From Antedon mediterranea (Eukaryota; Echinodermata; Crinoidea; Comatulida; Antedonidae): 64,000 bases of DNA. Below, piece by piece: positions 55,711 through 64,000 of the stretch. The stretch spans positions 23,069,001 through 23,133,000 of the forward strand of contig NC_092673.1 of NCBI RefSeq assembly GCF_964355755.1, given 5' to 3'. Position numbers and translations under genes: made by a program. Within the stretch, counting starts at the first letter, position 1. Every line of letters begins with the position of its first letter. The notes under the pieces were generated by a model that searched no databases, was not told the origin of the DNA, and saw nothing but the letters and a program-made list of their open reading frames with translations.

Positions 55711-56029
55711 GATTACACTTACTTTTATACAGTACCACCACTGTTTTACATATCGGGTCACAATCACAGCTGGTAATTTCGGCCAAATTTACTAATTTGC
55801 ATAAGTGACGCAGATGTTTGGAAACCTTATTGAAGGATTTTGATTTGAATATGGCTAGCACAGTAATAGTTAACCTTGCAGTGCTTTCAACGGCGAGCCA
55901 ATGGCAATAGATGCGGTATCATGGGGGTAAAATACTCACTGCTTATTTACACCGAAAAAAAAAAAATACTAAATATTAAAAACAGGGTAAAACATTTAAA
56001 ATTGTATATAAAAGTAAAACTTACTAATG

Positions 56030-56160
56030 ACAAGATGAAAAACATTCTTTTCGTTTTCTTTTTTGTCCCTTTTTCAGTAGTGTATCTAATTCACATGGAT
56101 TCCAAACCTGATTGTCATGCTTGCCGATTGTACAGCAACTAGCAAGTCGCTGACAATACG
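56030..56160. repeat. Repeat block R, short copy
   Basis: Shares AGATGAAAAACATTCTTTTC, CACATGGATTCCAAACCTGA and TGTACAGCAACTAGCAAGTC with 52030-52160, almost without change. Confidence 0.85.
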
Positions 56161-56634
56161 TCACTTTGTTGCTGCATCCTTTTTTTCCTGTTGTTGAAAT
56201 AATAACAATATGAATAACAAATGTGTAAATAATAGAGCACGGGAGCCAAGCCCATCGGGCACACAATTTGCAAATCCCGGCTATGTGAAGTGTTACCTAC
56301 AAAAAAGTACCACGCCAGCCAATGCCGGGGAGAAAGCTATTATAAATAATTGGCCTATTTGTACTAAGATAATAACGTAGTAATCTATCAAGATCAGTTT
56401 TAGGTTAAGTTAAGTCAGTATATTGTAAATGCACCAGCATCGCACGATACAATCCCTAGCATGACGAATGTATAGTGATTCGTCAACCTAGAACTACGTA
56501 TACATAACGAGTCATTCAGGTGCTTAAATACTATTCAAATGAGCCACGCTATACGGCGACAGGTGCGAAAATTAAAATAATAATTAAATAATATTATATT
56601 GATGATAATATTTTATAAATATGGCATTACCCTG

Positions 56635-57090
56635 TCAATTTTCGCATCCTTCTAGCTGGCATGATCCAGATGTAGATGTACACTGTAGGCCATATCGTCT
56701 GCAGCCACATTGAGGTGTACCACGTCCAGTCTTACAATTGCAATGTATCATTTTGAGCAGATGAGGTGGTGCAGCATCCTCGGTTGTCATTTGTAGAACT
56801 AGGCGGTTGTATTCTTCCTTCCATCCCCACTCTGACATGGTCTATGAATGATACAGATATGGTGTTGTCATAATCTGCAAATAAGAGCTTAGAACTTTAT
56901 CATCACCAAGCAGCTTTTTAAAAGCTGCCTTTGAACGAAGGTTAGATCCAAGTGCTTTCTTTAAGGGGAGATATCTGTCGCTGTTGTAGCTGATGCGTTG
57001 TCGGATCTAAAAATTATCCTATTGAAGCTTAGACGGGTATGATGCAAAAGGAGGATAAGAAGGTCTGTATCCTCTTTCTTCCAGACCTTC
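56635..57090 (-). pseudogene. C-terminal part of a cysteine-rich mobile-element protein
   Basis: On the minus strand EDTDLLILLLHH, then FRSDNASATT, KKALGSN, FKKLLGDDKV and finally APPHLLKMIHCNCKTGRGTP with CGCRRYGLQCTS. The last part is a CXC-type cysteine-rich tail (CNCK...CGCRRYGLxC) that I have seen at the end of transposon-derived proteins in invertebrate genomes that also contain a DTDLLxLL motif. A stop before MSEWGWKEEYN and missing segments (including the GCDTTS-type core) show it is broken. Function unknown; perhaps nuclease-like. Confidence 0.55.
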
Positions 57091-57399
57091 ACAGACTATT
57101 TATTTCAAGTTGGATACCTCTAGCATGAATTTCGTCTATCCTCTTCCTGTGACATTCCACACTTGATACTTAAGTAATCAGATTTGATACCATTTATACA
57201 AGTAGTTTCAATCACTTTGGTAACTCTTAAACCAGTTACAATATTTACTACAATTTTACATTTTTTATTAATGTTGAAAAATATGATTTTTAATCTTTGC
57301 TTTTGTTTCTTTGTTTTTCATGTACAAGCTATGTAAATATGCCAGTTTGCATAGTATATTGCGTTACCACCAGGCAACTCATCGAGAGCTAAAACTATA

Positions 57400-57830
57400 G
57401 AAATTTTGTCAGCAGTACGCTAATGTGTATCTAATTCACATGGATCCCATCCTGGGTTGTCGCATCAAACCCGATCGTCATGCTTGTCGATTGTACAGCA
57501 ACTAGCAAGTTGCTGACAATACCCAGCTCTCTTGCTGGATCATTGTGGAATGGTTTTCAATTTGAATTTGGTAAACAAGATTCCATGTGTAGGTAGCATA
57601 ATCAAATTCAGTGATAGTGGGCTCACTTCAGGTGCACCATCCTTCGCTATGCCGTGTTGTTGGCGTGGTGGGTGACAAGACGGTGGGGACTTCTTTCCTC
57701 GTACCCATTTTTTAATTTGGTGGGTTCTTTGGCCTAGTACCACCACTTGATTTCGGCTGCTTATTTGTTTTTTTCAATGAATCGGTGTCTGCAGTGCTTG
57801 TATTTGTGGTCATCAACCACTCCTTATAGA
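57400..57830. repeat. Repeat block R, partial copy
   Basis: Matches 52070-52470 with indels: CACATGGATCCCATCCTGGG, CCAGCTCTCTTGCTGGATCA, TCGTACCCATTTTTTAATTT and CAGTGCTTGTATTTGTGGTC. Confidence 0.8.
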
Positions 57831-58083
57831 AACTGCCACCGCCAGCGTTTTTAGCCCAATTCGATGTTTTTATTAAAGCTGATTGAAACTATGTATGTGA
57901 TCTGATTTATATGTAATTTAGACTAAAATAATCATAAAGATTTTAGCTTTACAATGGTATCATTGATTTTCAAATCGCAATATGTAAATCGTAATAGTAA
58001 AATAAAAGTAACCCACTTTTTGAGTTTTTTGTAGTTTCGCGCAAGAAAGTCGAGATATTCGCGATTTTGTGCAAGACAAACTT

Positions 58084-58790
58084 CTAATCTTCATTCGCTA
58101 ACTGATAACAAAACGTATAAAATAGTTACTGGAAAATGTGGTGAATGTTTAAAAAACATACTTTCTTTAGATTCAATATATTCATGTGCTAATTGTTCCT
58201 AAGATTTTCATGCAAATTGTGTAATTGATAATCAAAATCAGGAAAGTAATTGGCTTTGCCATTGTTGCTTCTTTAAAATTGCACTTAATGAACTTCCTTT
58301 TAATGATGGGTTAATTGACCTTAGATGCCCCCCTGATAAAGGTTTTAGAATTGGTCATCTAAACATTCAATGATCATTTAAGAGCTTTTTTACACACAAA
58401 CAAATTTGACATACTGTGTATCTCTGAATCATGGCTTACTAACAATATGCTATGTCAAATGTGGTATTGTACACAAAGAGGTAAATACTCTTAGACATGA
58501 TGATATTGAGGCTCTCTGGGTTGAAGTTAATCTACCCTATACAAAACCTATGCTAGTTGGAACTGTATATAGACCACCCAGTGCAAATGCAGACTATTTA
58601 TCTAAACTAGATTTGATGTTCCAGCAATGTACCACACTATATGAGGATGAACCTAAGAAAAATTAATAATTTGGTAAAACAAAGTAGCCTACACCAAATT
58701 GTAAAGGATTTTACAAGGATAACTGAAATTACTAAAACAACAATAGATTTAATATTTGTTACAAATCCCATATATATATATATATATAAA
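58084..58790 (+). pseudogene. LINE ORF2 N-terminus with PHD-like finger and endonuclease
   Basis: CGECLKNILSLDSIYSCANC, then HANCVIDN and WLCHCC form a PHD-type zinc finger, followed by FRIGHLNIQ, LCISESWL, VNLPYTKPMLVGTVYRPPSA and TTIDLIFVTNP, the order of an APE endonuclease domain. Stops (after CANCS and after HLNIQ) and frame shifts interrupt it. A PHD finger before the endonuclease is known in some CR1-like LINEs. It ends in a (TA)n run at 58772-58788. Confidence 0.75.
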
Positions 58791-58819
58791 TCTAAATGGT
58801 AATACAAATCCTTCTACTA

Positions 58820-59275
58820 CTAGTTATCATTTTCCAATAAAATGACTAATTTTGATATTGGACATTCAAATACAGAATTCTTTGTCTGTACTTCAACAAT
58901 TCTAACTACTCCGTTGCTATCTGGTTTAACTTTTGTTATCTTTCCTAATAGCCATACATTCCTAGGTGCTGCATTGTCGACTACAAGTACGACATCACCA
59001 GGTTCAACATTTCTCTTTGATCTCATCCATTTCTGTCTCTCTTGTAAGGCCGGCAAATACTTTCAGCCATCTTCTCCAAAACACGTCTGCCATACTGAAC
59101 TTGCTTCCAACGGCAACAAGCATAGATGTCGTTCTTTTGGAATAATCCTGGAGGTAAACTTGTTAAGTAGGAGTAGATGATTTGGCGTGAGAGGTTCCAG
59201 ATCATTATGTTCACCTGAGACGGATGTTAATGCTGCTTCAGCATTGAAGATAGGATGCCAATCCACAAAAACCTT
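58820..59275 (-). pseudogene. BEL/Pao LTR retrotransposon pol fragment (integrase end)
   Basis: Minus-strand frames contain NDLEPLTPNHLLLL and, after a frame change, LQERQKWMRSKRNVEPGDVV, APRNVWLLGKI and ISKLVILL. These are the C-terminal integrase signature (LTPNHLL; GDxVLxxDxxxPRNxWxxGxI; RPIxKLxLL) of BEL/Pao elements. The catalytic DDE region, protease, reverse transcriptase and LTRs are not seen. Two or more frame breaks are present. Confidence 0.8.
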
Positions 59276-59569
59276 TGTAATGCTTCGGCGGCATAGCTAG
59301 CGCGCGACCGATACACAATGCGCCAACCCATCGCTCTACGCGCCTGTGATGTGCGGTGTATGTTATTTCGACAGGTACCAATTTGACAGTCGTTTGTAAC
59401 CAGATTAGTTACTTTCAAATAATAAAATACTGACGGTTCAGACCGAATATAGTGTCCATATTTATAGTATACCAACAATTAACCTATCTACCGCATTTCG
59501 TAAAAAAACACGAAACACGAAAGTCAAGCGTTGTGTTTCCAAACACGAAGATCTTTGTGTTTGGCAGTC

Positions 59570-60365
59570 AAAGTGTTAAAATAGTCTTGTGATTGATCAC
59601 GGGAAACGTAGGCATTAGTACAGCTTCAATAGTTTGAAATAGTGGTCAACATCATCCACCGCAATGTTGGTAAGATTGGAAGAGATGCTGGAGAAGTTGG
59701 CGATGATGGTGATGGTGATGGTGATGTTATTCTTTTTAACATTAAAGATTTGAGGAATCTTTCTCTTCAACTCCCTTTGATAAGCCTTGAGTATTAAATT
59801 TGAAAATAGAAATTAGAAACAAAAAAGAATATATAATTTAATTATTTCTCTTTCTCTTTGTCGATATTTTTTGTCTGCTTCTTTTCAATAGTTAGATTAT
59901 ACAATTTCACTGACTACAAAAATTAGCTTCTACTTAATATTGGCTTGATGAAATACTTTATATTAATTTAAACTTCTCTGTAATACTTGGTTATGCTAAA
60001 TAGTTTCAGATTGTAATTTGTATTCTTTTTACAATTCTACTAAATAGCAGATTCAAATAAAAGTGTGATACAGTACACCATCTGCGCCACCCAGGAGCAT
60101 TTGTTAAATTCCAGAGGAATGCATTTGATACTTTTGTAATAAACTTTTGTTTAATATTTGTTTCTTTGTGATAAGCTTCTGTTTATCTTCAAGATTCTAC
60201 TAAATATTTTATGTTTACATTTTCTTTAAAATTCTCTTTGTGTTGTGCTAAAATATTCTTTATTCGGTTACCCCTCGTAGATGCTCTCTTTTGAAGAACC
60301 TCATCTGGTTTTGGATACCGCATAATTTAGGATACCAAACTCCATAGCTTCTTAAATTTGATGTA
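59570..60365. repeat. Repeat block R, second large copy
   Basis: Matches 52545-53130 in order (TTGTGATTGATCACGGGAAA; TTCTCTTTCTCTTTGTCGAT; GCTTGATGAAATACTTTATA; CCCCTCGTAGATGCTCTCTT) with several hundred extra bases, including (GATGGT)n and a second CAGTACACC block at 60070. Confidence 0.8.
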
Positions 60366-60689
60366 CTCCGAGTGGATAGTGGGAAGTCTAAGCACCACAC
60401 TGCATGTGTTTATTGTGGGCAATTCTGTAAATGTTGTTATTGGGATGCTGGTGATTCCGCTAATTTGATGGCTTGTTCAGAGCCTAAACCTGTCCATTTG
60501 CCTTCAGGTCACTTTGGAAGAATGTGTTGCCTGGGTCTGCCTTTGTTGCTGCATCCTTTTTTTCCTCTTGTAACATACAACAATCACAACATGTCTATCA
60601 ATGAGGTACATGTCTTACCTGGACAAGTTGGGTATAAAGAAATTTGTTTCTCTATAAATCGATCATTGTGTATGATCCGAATTTGGCTG

Positions 60690-60835
60690 TACAGTCTTAC
60701 AATTGCAATGTATCATTTTGAGCAGATGAGGTGGTGCAGCATCCTTGGTTGTCATTTGTGGAACTAGGCAGTTGTCTTCTTCCTTCCATCTCCACTCTGA
60801 TAACACCATATCTGTATCATTCATAGACCATGTCA
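60690..60835 (-). pseudogene. Second fragment of the cysteine-rich mobile-element protein
   Basis: Minus-strand LSEWRWKEEDN, MTTKDAAPPHLLKMIHCNCK matches 56700-56830, then ends before the cysteine-rich tail. Only ~45 codons survive. Confidence 0.65.
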
Positions 60836-60889
60836 TAATCTGACCTTTGACTATGAAAATCGGTTGCACAATTAGGCCCAACAAATTAC

Positions 60890-61500
60890 GAATACGAATA
60901 GAACTTTATTGCAATCAAACGAAAGATTGAAAGGTAGAACATACAATCAAATTATTAAAACAAAATTACAATTAAATATCACTTATTATAAACACAATAA
61001 ATATATATTCAAAATGTTAACAAATTTAAAAGAGCGTCAGTGGTAGACACACCCTTAGAGCAACCAAATTGATTCAACTTGATTTTATCTTTAATTTAGA
61101 CCCAAATCATTTCCCCTACGATCCCTTCAATAACTTTCATGGTGGTGGAAGTCAACGAAATAGGACGCAAGTCATTCTCAAGAACCTAAGGTGGGTTAAC
61201 CTTTGGAATGGGGATTATATCGGCTGACTTCCAAAGGATGGGGAGAACCCCTTTCCTTAAACTGGAGTTATTGCACTTATTGGCTTGGAAAGGACATTGG
61301 CAAAATCATGTAGTACCCACGGAGTGATTCCGTCTGGGCCTGGGGCTTACAGTATTACATTTCACAAGTTTAAGCTTAGACTCAATTGTCTCTGGCGTGA
61401 TAATTAAATGGGGTGGAACTACAGTGTTACTATCATTGGTTTTTGGTTCAAGGGGTTTGAACTCAGAAGTAAGGGACTGGAAAAAAACCACTAACTTTCG
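60890..61500 (-). pseudogene. LINE reverse transcriptase fragment and 3' end
   Basis: Minus-strand FFQSLTSEFKPLEPKTND leads (after a frame change) to PDGITPWVLHDFANVLSKPI, LPILWKSADIIPIPKV and DLRPISLTSTTMKVIE, the first RT motifs of a non-LTR retrotransposon. The FADD catalytic box is not reached; the sequence jumps to a 3' end with AATAAAGTTCTATTCGTATT near 60895. Internally deleted. Confidence 0.75.
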
Positions 61501-61559
61501 TGGTAAGATCGTATACGTTACCGTTACATTTCTGGTTTGTGTAGTCTATTACTTGCCTA

Positions 61560-62225
61560 GCTTACCTGGATAAACCGACAAATGCCAGTGTAGCACCGGA
61601 CTAGGTACTAATCGGCGGTGGGAGACAAGCTACCAATGAGCTTTGTGTGTCCATCACTGATGTGGCTACAGGCGCAAGGTTTGCGGAGCTGTCCAAGGTA
61701 ATGTGTTCACCATCATGCCTCTGTGGACAGATGGTGCACAACAGCGGCACAGGTAACGTTCGGTTTCCCAAGTCCGTGCATCGATTCACAACTCTTTAGT
61801 GGCTCTGACGATATCCTTTTCAAAAGAGCACCTCGCTCACCGAGGGCTCTGATTCGATGCAGTTCATTAACTACTAGCTGCACCCTCCACAATTACCTCC
61901 GACTTGGTTCTAAGGTAAGAGCGAACACCTTGCCTCAGCATTTACCTGGCGCAATTGGCGGTCCAAATGCTATTATAAGCAGGCTATTACGATAAAAATC
62001 ACCTCTCAAAGATTTAGCCATTCGGTTAGATAAATTTCTAAGTTTCTTATATTCGGCAGACATGGGGTCAATTGCAAAAGCTGCTTGCCGTCTAGAAACC
62101 TTTAAACGCATTATTTACCCATGGCTTCTTTAAGAAGTCTTTTAATCGTTACTTGGGGGAAGTGTAAATTTAAGAGTTCAGAAATGTTCTTATGATACAG
62201 TTCAAACTGGTTACAGCATCCATAC
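61560..62225. other. Unassigned GC-richer stretch in a LINE context
   Basis: Lies between the RT fragment and the endonuclease fragment of a minus-strand LINE, so part is expected to be ORF2, but I could not recover its motifs. A GC-richer segment at about 61600-61980 (GTGGCTACAGGCGCAAGGTT; CGAGGGCTCTGATTCGATGC) differs from its surroundings and may be a separate insertion. Confidence 0.35.
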
Positions 62226-62227
62226 AT

Positions 62228-62625
62228 TCAATATAGATCTTGCCATCCAATGTTGTTAATGTCGCGTTCGAAGTTTTCCTTGGCACCCGGTTTACAGCTA
62301 CGTTTTGTATGGTAAGCGAAGACGTTAGGCGACTTAAATGTTCCTACGATTGGGGTGCATACGATGACGTTGTGATCAGACAGTCCTAAAGGTGATTCTT
62401 TAGTAGGTGCATTAAAAACATCGCTCATCGCTTTAAGTCGTGACTCCCATATGCCTATAAGTATACTAACATTGCTACAGAGTAGACTAAAATATGAATA
62501 TATAATAGTGATTCGTTATTAAGTTCAGACCAAACTCAATAAGATAGGTGTTCACGAACATACATGATGATCCCTCCGCCGCTGCGATTTTGCCTATCAT
62601 GTCGCGTCGTTGTAGCTGATGCTTT
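62228..62625 (-). pseudogene. LINE endonuclease C-terminal fragment
   Basis: RQNRSGGGIIMYVREHLSY at about 62590-62530 then a stop, and GLSDHNVIVCTPIV (catalytic SDH box) at about 62390 are the later motifs of an APE endonuclease. Orientation matches the RT fragment at 60890-61500, so these are probably one decayed LINE. Confidence 0.75.
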
Positions 62626-62765
62626 GTCGGATCTAAAAATTATCTTATTGAAGCTTAGACGGATATGATGCAAAAGGAGGATAAGAAGGTCTGTATCCTC
62701 TCCTATGAGTGTGACTGATTTATTTCTTCCAGACCTTCACAGACTATTTATTTCAAGTTGGATAT
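62600..62765 (-). pseudogene. Third fragment of the cysteine-rich mobile-element protein
   Basis: EDTDLLILLLHHIRLSFNKI and IFRSDKASATT match 57000-57080. It is spliced onto the LINE endonuclease at about 62610, so the two repeats are fused by insertion or rearrangement. The plus strand also shares CAGACCTTCACAGACTATTT with 57085-57115. Confidence 0.6.
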
Positions 62766-63087
62766 CTCTGAGGCGATCCCTGACAATGGCCAGGCAGTCA
62801 GGCGCAGGGATCGGATGTTTGTTAGTAAGAGATGTGCTGTGCCCTGCGATAGAAGGTCCGCTCGGACCGGTAGTTGCAGTGGGTGATCGTACAGTAAGCT
62901 GTAGAGGAGTGGGAACCATGACTGGCGCGTCCAGTATGGAGCCACTAGGAGCACACGGCAGTGATGGCGATGAACATGCGACAACACGAGCGGAAGGAGA
63001 GAGATCGGTGGGAACGCATATGCCACGCTTGAGCTTCTTGGAACCGGCTGCAATAGGTCGAAAGCTGAGCGTTCCGCGCCGTCGCAA
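62737..63087 (-). pseudogene. Probable 5' part of a LINE ORF
   Basis: A 116-codon minus frame, rich in Pro, Ser and Thr, with RRGTLSFRPIAAGSKKLKRG and CLAIVRDRLRDIQLEI. Both strands are open over part of this GC-rich segment, so coding is not certain. Its place upstream of the endonuclease fragment and its basic, proline-rich composition suggest a LINE ORF N-terminus. Confidence 0.35.
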
Positions 63088-63553
63088 AAAGGCCTACGAG
63101 CGAGAATTAACCGAAATTGCACTATAAGAAGCCAAGTAACATCCACAAATAAGGATGGAGTGAGTTGGTGGGAGAAAGCAGCAGAACAACTAACAATCTT
63201 TGGGAGTGTAGCTGCTTTTCAAAGATAAGATTAGTTTCTCAAAACATGTCGCATTCAAATTTAAAAGGTACTGATTTTATTCATTCATAATTACTGTTGG
63301 GTATATTAATGTCAGCAAGTTGCCTTATCAAATATGCAACAAAATAAACCTGACATTACTTACAACATTGCTTTCAGACAAGCCAAGTGACGCTGGGTGT
63401 GTTGCTGCGCCAATTTGAATACTGTGCCCTTTGTATTTAGAAGGATCCAGGCCAATAAATGAGATAGCTCTGTTAATTTTGCCGAAATGAACTGAGTTGA
63501 AACCAATATACCAGTGGTATGCCTAAAATGACCAGTGTGTCGACATTATCCTT

Positions 63554-64000
63554 AAGCCTATTTTACACTAGACGAATTTATTCGCGCGACACAAATTATT
63601 TCGCGGCGAAAAAGTTTGTACGATTGTATATTTTATTTTACACTAGCAATTCGTGATTCGATTCGCTCGGTAGTTTTCGCGCCATTAGCGATGATTAGCG
63701 CGAAATGAAAATGGCTGCAGTGAATGTTAGACAACAGACACGGATGCATCAATTTAGAAGAAGACGACGGTTTTGGGTAAGGAAGATATATGAAGAACGT
63801 GAGCAAAAGGGAGAATTCCATCTTCTCGTTTGTCTGAGATACTTACTGACTGGAGATGCACAAGTAACAATAGGTGCAAGTTACCACATGAGCCCAGCAA
63901 CAGTAGGAATTATAATAAATGAAACGTGTAATGTTCTCTGGACGGTCCTAAACCAGGAAGGTTACATCAAACACCCATCGTCGGAGGATGAATGGAAATG
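63554..64000 (+). mobile_element. PIF/Harbinger transposon, 5' end
   Basis: AAGCCTATTTTACACTAGAC next to TTA at 63553 is the kind of terminus found in Harbinger elements, with a second TTTTACACTAG copy at 63634. The transposase gene starts 150 bp in. The element runs off the right edge, so the other terminus and the 3-bp target duplication cannot be confirmed. Confidence 0.7.
63705..64000 (+). CDS. PIF/Harbinger transposase, N-terminal part
   Basis: Open from ATG at 63705 to the window edge (98 codons). MHQFRRRRRFWVRKIYEERE and GEFHLL are the usual N-terminus of HARBI1-like transposases; VCLRYLLTGDAQVTIGASYH, MSPATVGIIINETC and EGYIKHPSSEDEWK follow the helix-turn-helix region before the DDE domain. 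In relatives some 40 residues lie between GEFHLL and the CLRYL motif; here they are joined directly, so an in-frame deletion has removed part of the DNA-binding region or an intron boundary was lost. The DDE catalytic domain would lie beyond the window. Confidence 0.85.
   Translation, partial: MKMAAVNVRQQTRMHQFRRRRRFWVRKIYEEREQKGEFHLLVCLRYLLTGDAQVTIGASYHMSPATVGIIINETCNVLWTVLNQEGYIKHPSSEDEWK

Noticed and set aside
60372-60767. 131-codon plus-strand frame with many cysteines
   Set aside because: Its right half is antisense to the cysteine-rich mobile-protein fragment, and its left half overlaps repeat block R; no start context or homologous motif.
62705-63127. 140-codon plus-strand frame near the right end
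   Set aside because: The GC-rich segment is open on both strands; the minus frame fits the orientation of the adjoining LINE, so the plus frame was left out.
1-64000. CRISPR arrays, bacterial operons, ribosome binding sites
   Set aside because: The tandem repeats have no spacers, genes are intron-split and LINE/BEL/Harbinger remnants abound; this is animal nuclear DNA.

Overview
The window is nuclear DNA from an animal. Genes are split by GT-AG introns, the sequence is AT-rich, repeats fill most of it, and the only two conserved cellular genes are metazoan: a type II Golgi sulfotransferase and the AP-3 adaptor mu subunit. The dense TAGGCCTA/CTAGGCCTAG motifs and the mix of LINE, BEL/Pao, Harbinger, THAP/YqaJ and Mutator-like remains suggest a marine deuterostome, perhaps an echinoderm. 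That placement is inference from general impression and was not computed.

Layout. 1-4 kb: a 34-bp minisatellite, then at least three plus-strand exons of a gene I do not recognise, with a 35-bp minisatellite in its last visible intron. 4-12.4 kb: no gene found, only MITEs, a tRNA-derived SINE fragment and a 53-bp tandem repeat. 12.5-13.8 kb: an intact single-exon heparan sulfate glucosamine 3-O-sulfotransferase-like gene (minus). 13.9-19.6 kb: MITEs and a Penelope-like repeat with a hammerhead-like core. 19.6-27.95 kb: a complete 13-exon AP-3 mu gene (minus), assembled exon by exon. It encodes 416 residues, has correct phases at every junction, and its introns hold several transposon insertions and small tandem duplications.

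28-40 kb is a transposon nest: LINE tails, a TA-flanked element, two ~0.7 kb Mutator-like elements with long inverted repeats, and a 4.0 kb two-gene element (THAP exon at one end, SWIM/YqaJ gene at the other, convergent). The THAP exon of that element is split by a younger TA-flanked transposon. Upstream are MULE-type transposase remnants.

40.3-46.5 kb is an array of eight ~760-bp units, each carrying a minus-strand open frame with a possible short leader exon. Its upper half shows a 1,523-bp higher-order repeat. 46.5-64 kb is a patchwork of decayed retroelements (LINE ORF1, endonuclease and reverse transcriptase pieces, a BEL/Pao integrase tail), several copies of a repeated non-coding block, fragments of a cysteine-rich mobile-element protein family, a BEN-like fragment, and the 5' end of a Harbinger transposase running off the right edge.

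The two cellular genes both act in the secretory/endosomal system (Golgi sulfation; endosome-to-lysosome sorting), but they share a strand only and nothing suggests co-regulation. Most of the biology in this window is transposon layering.
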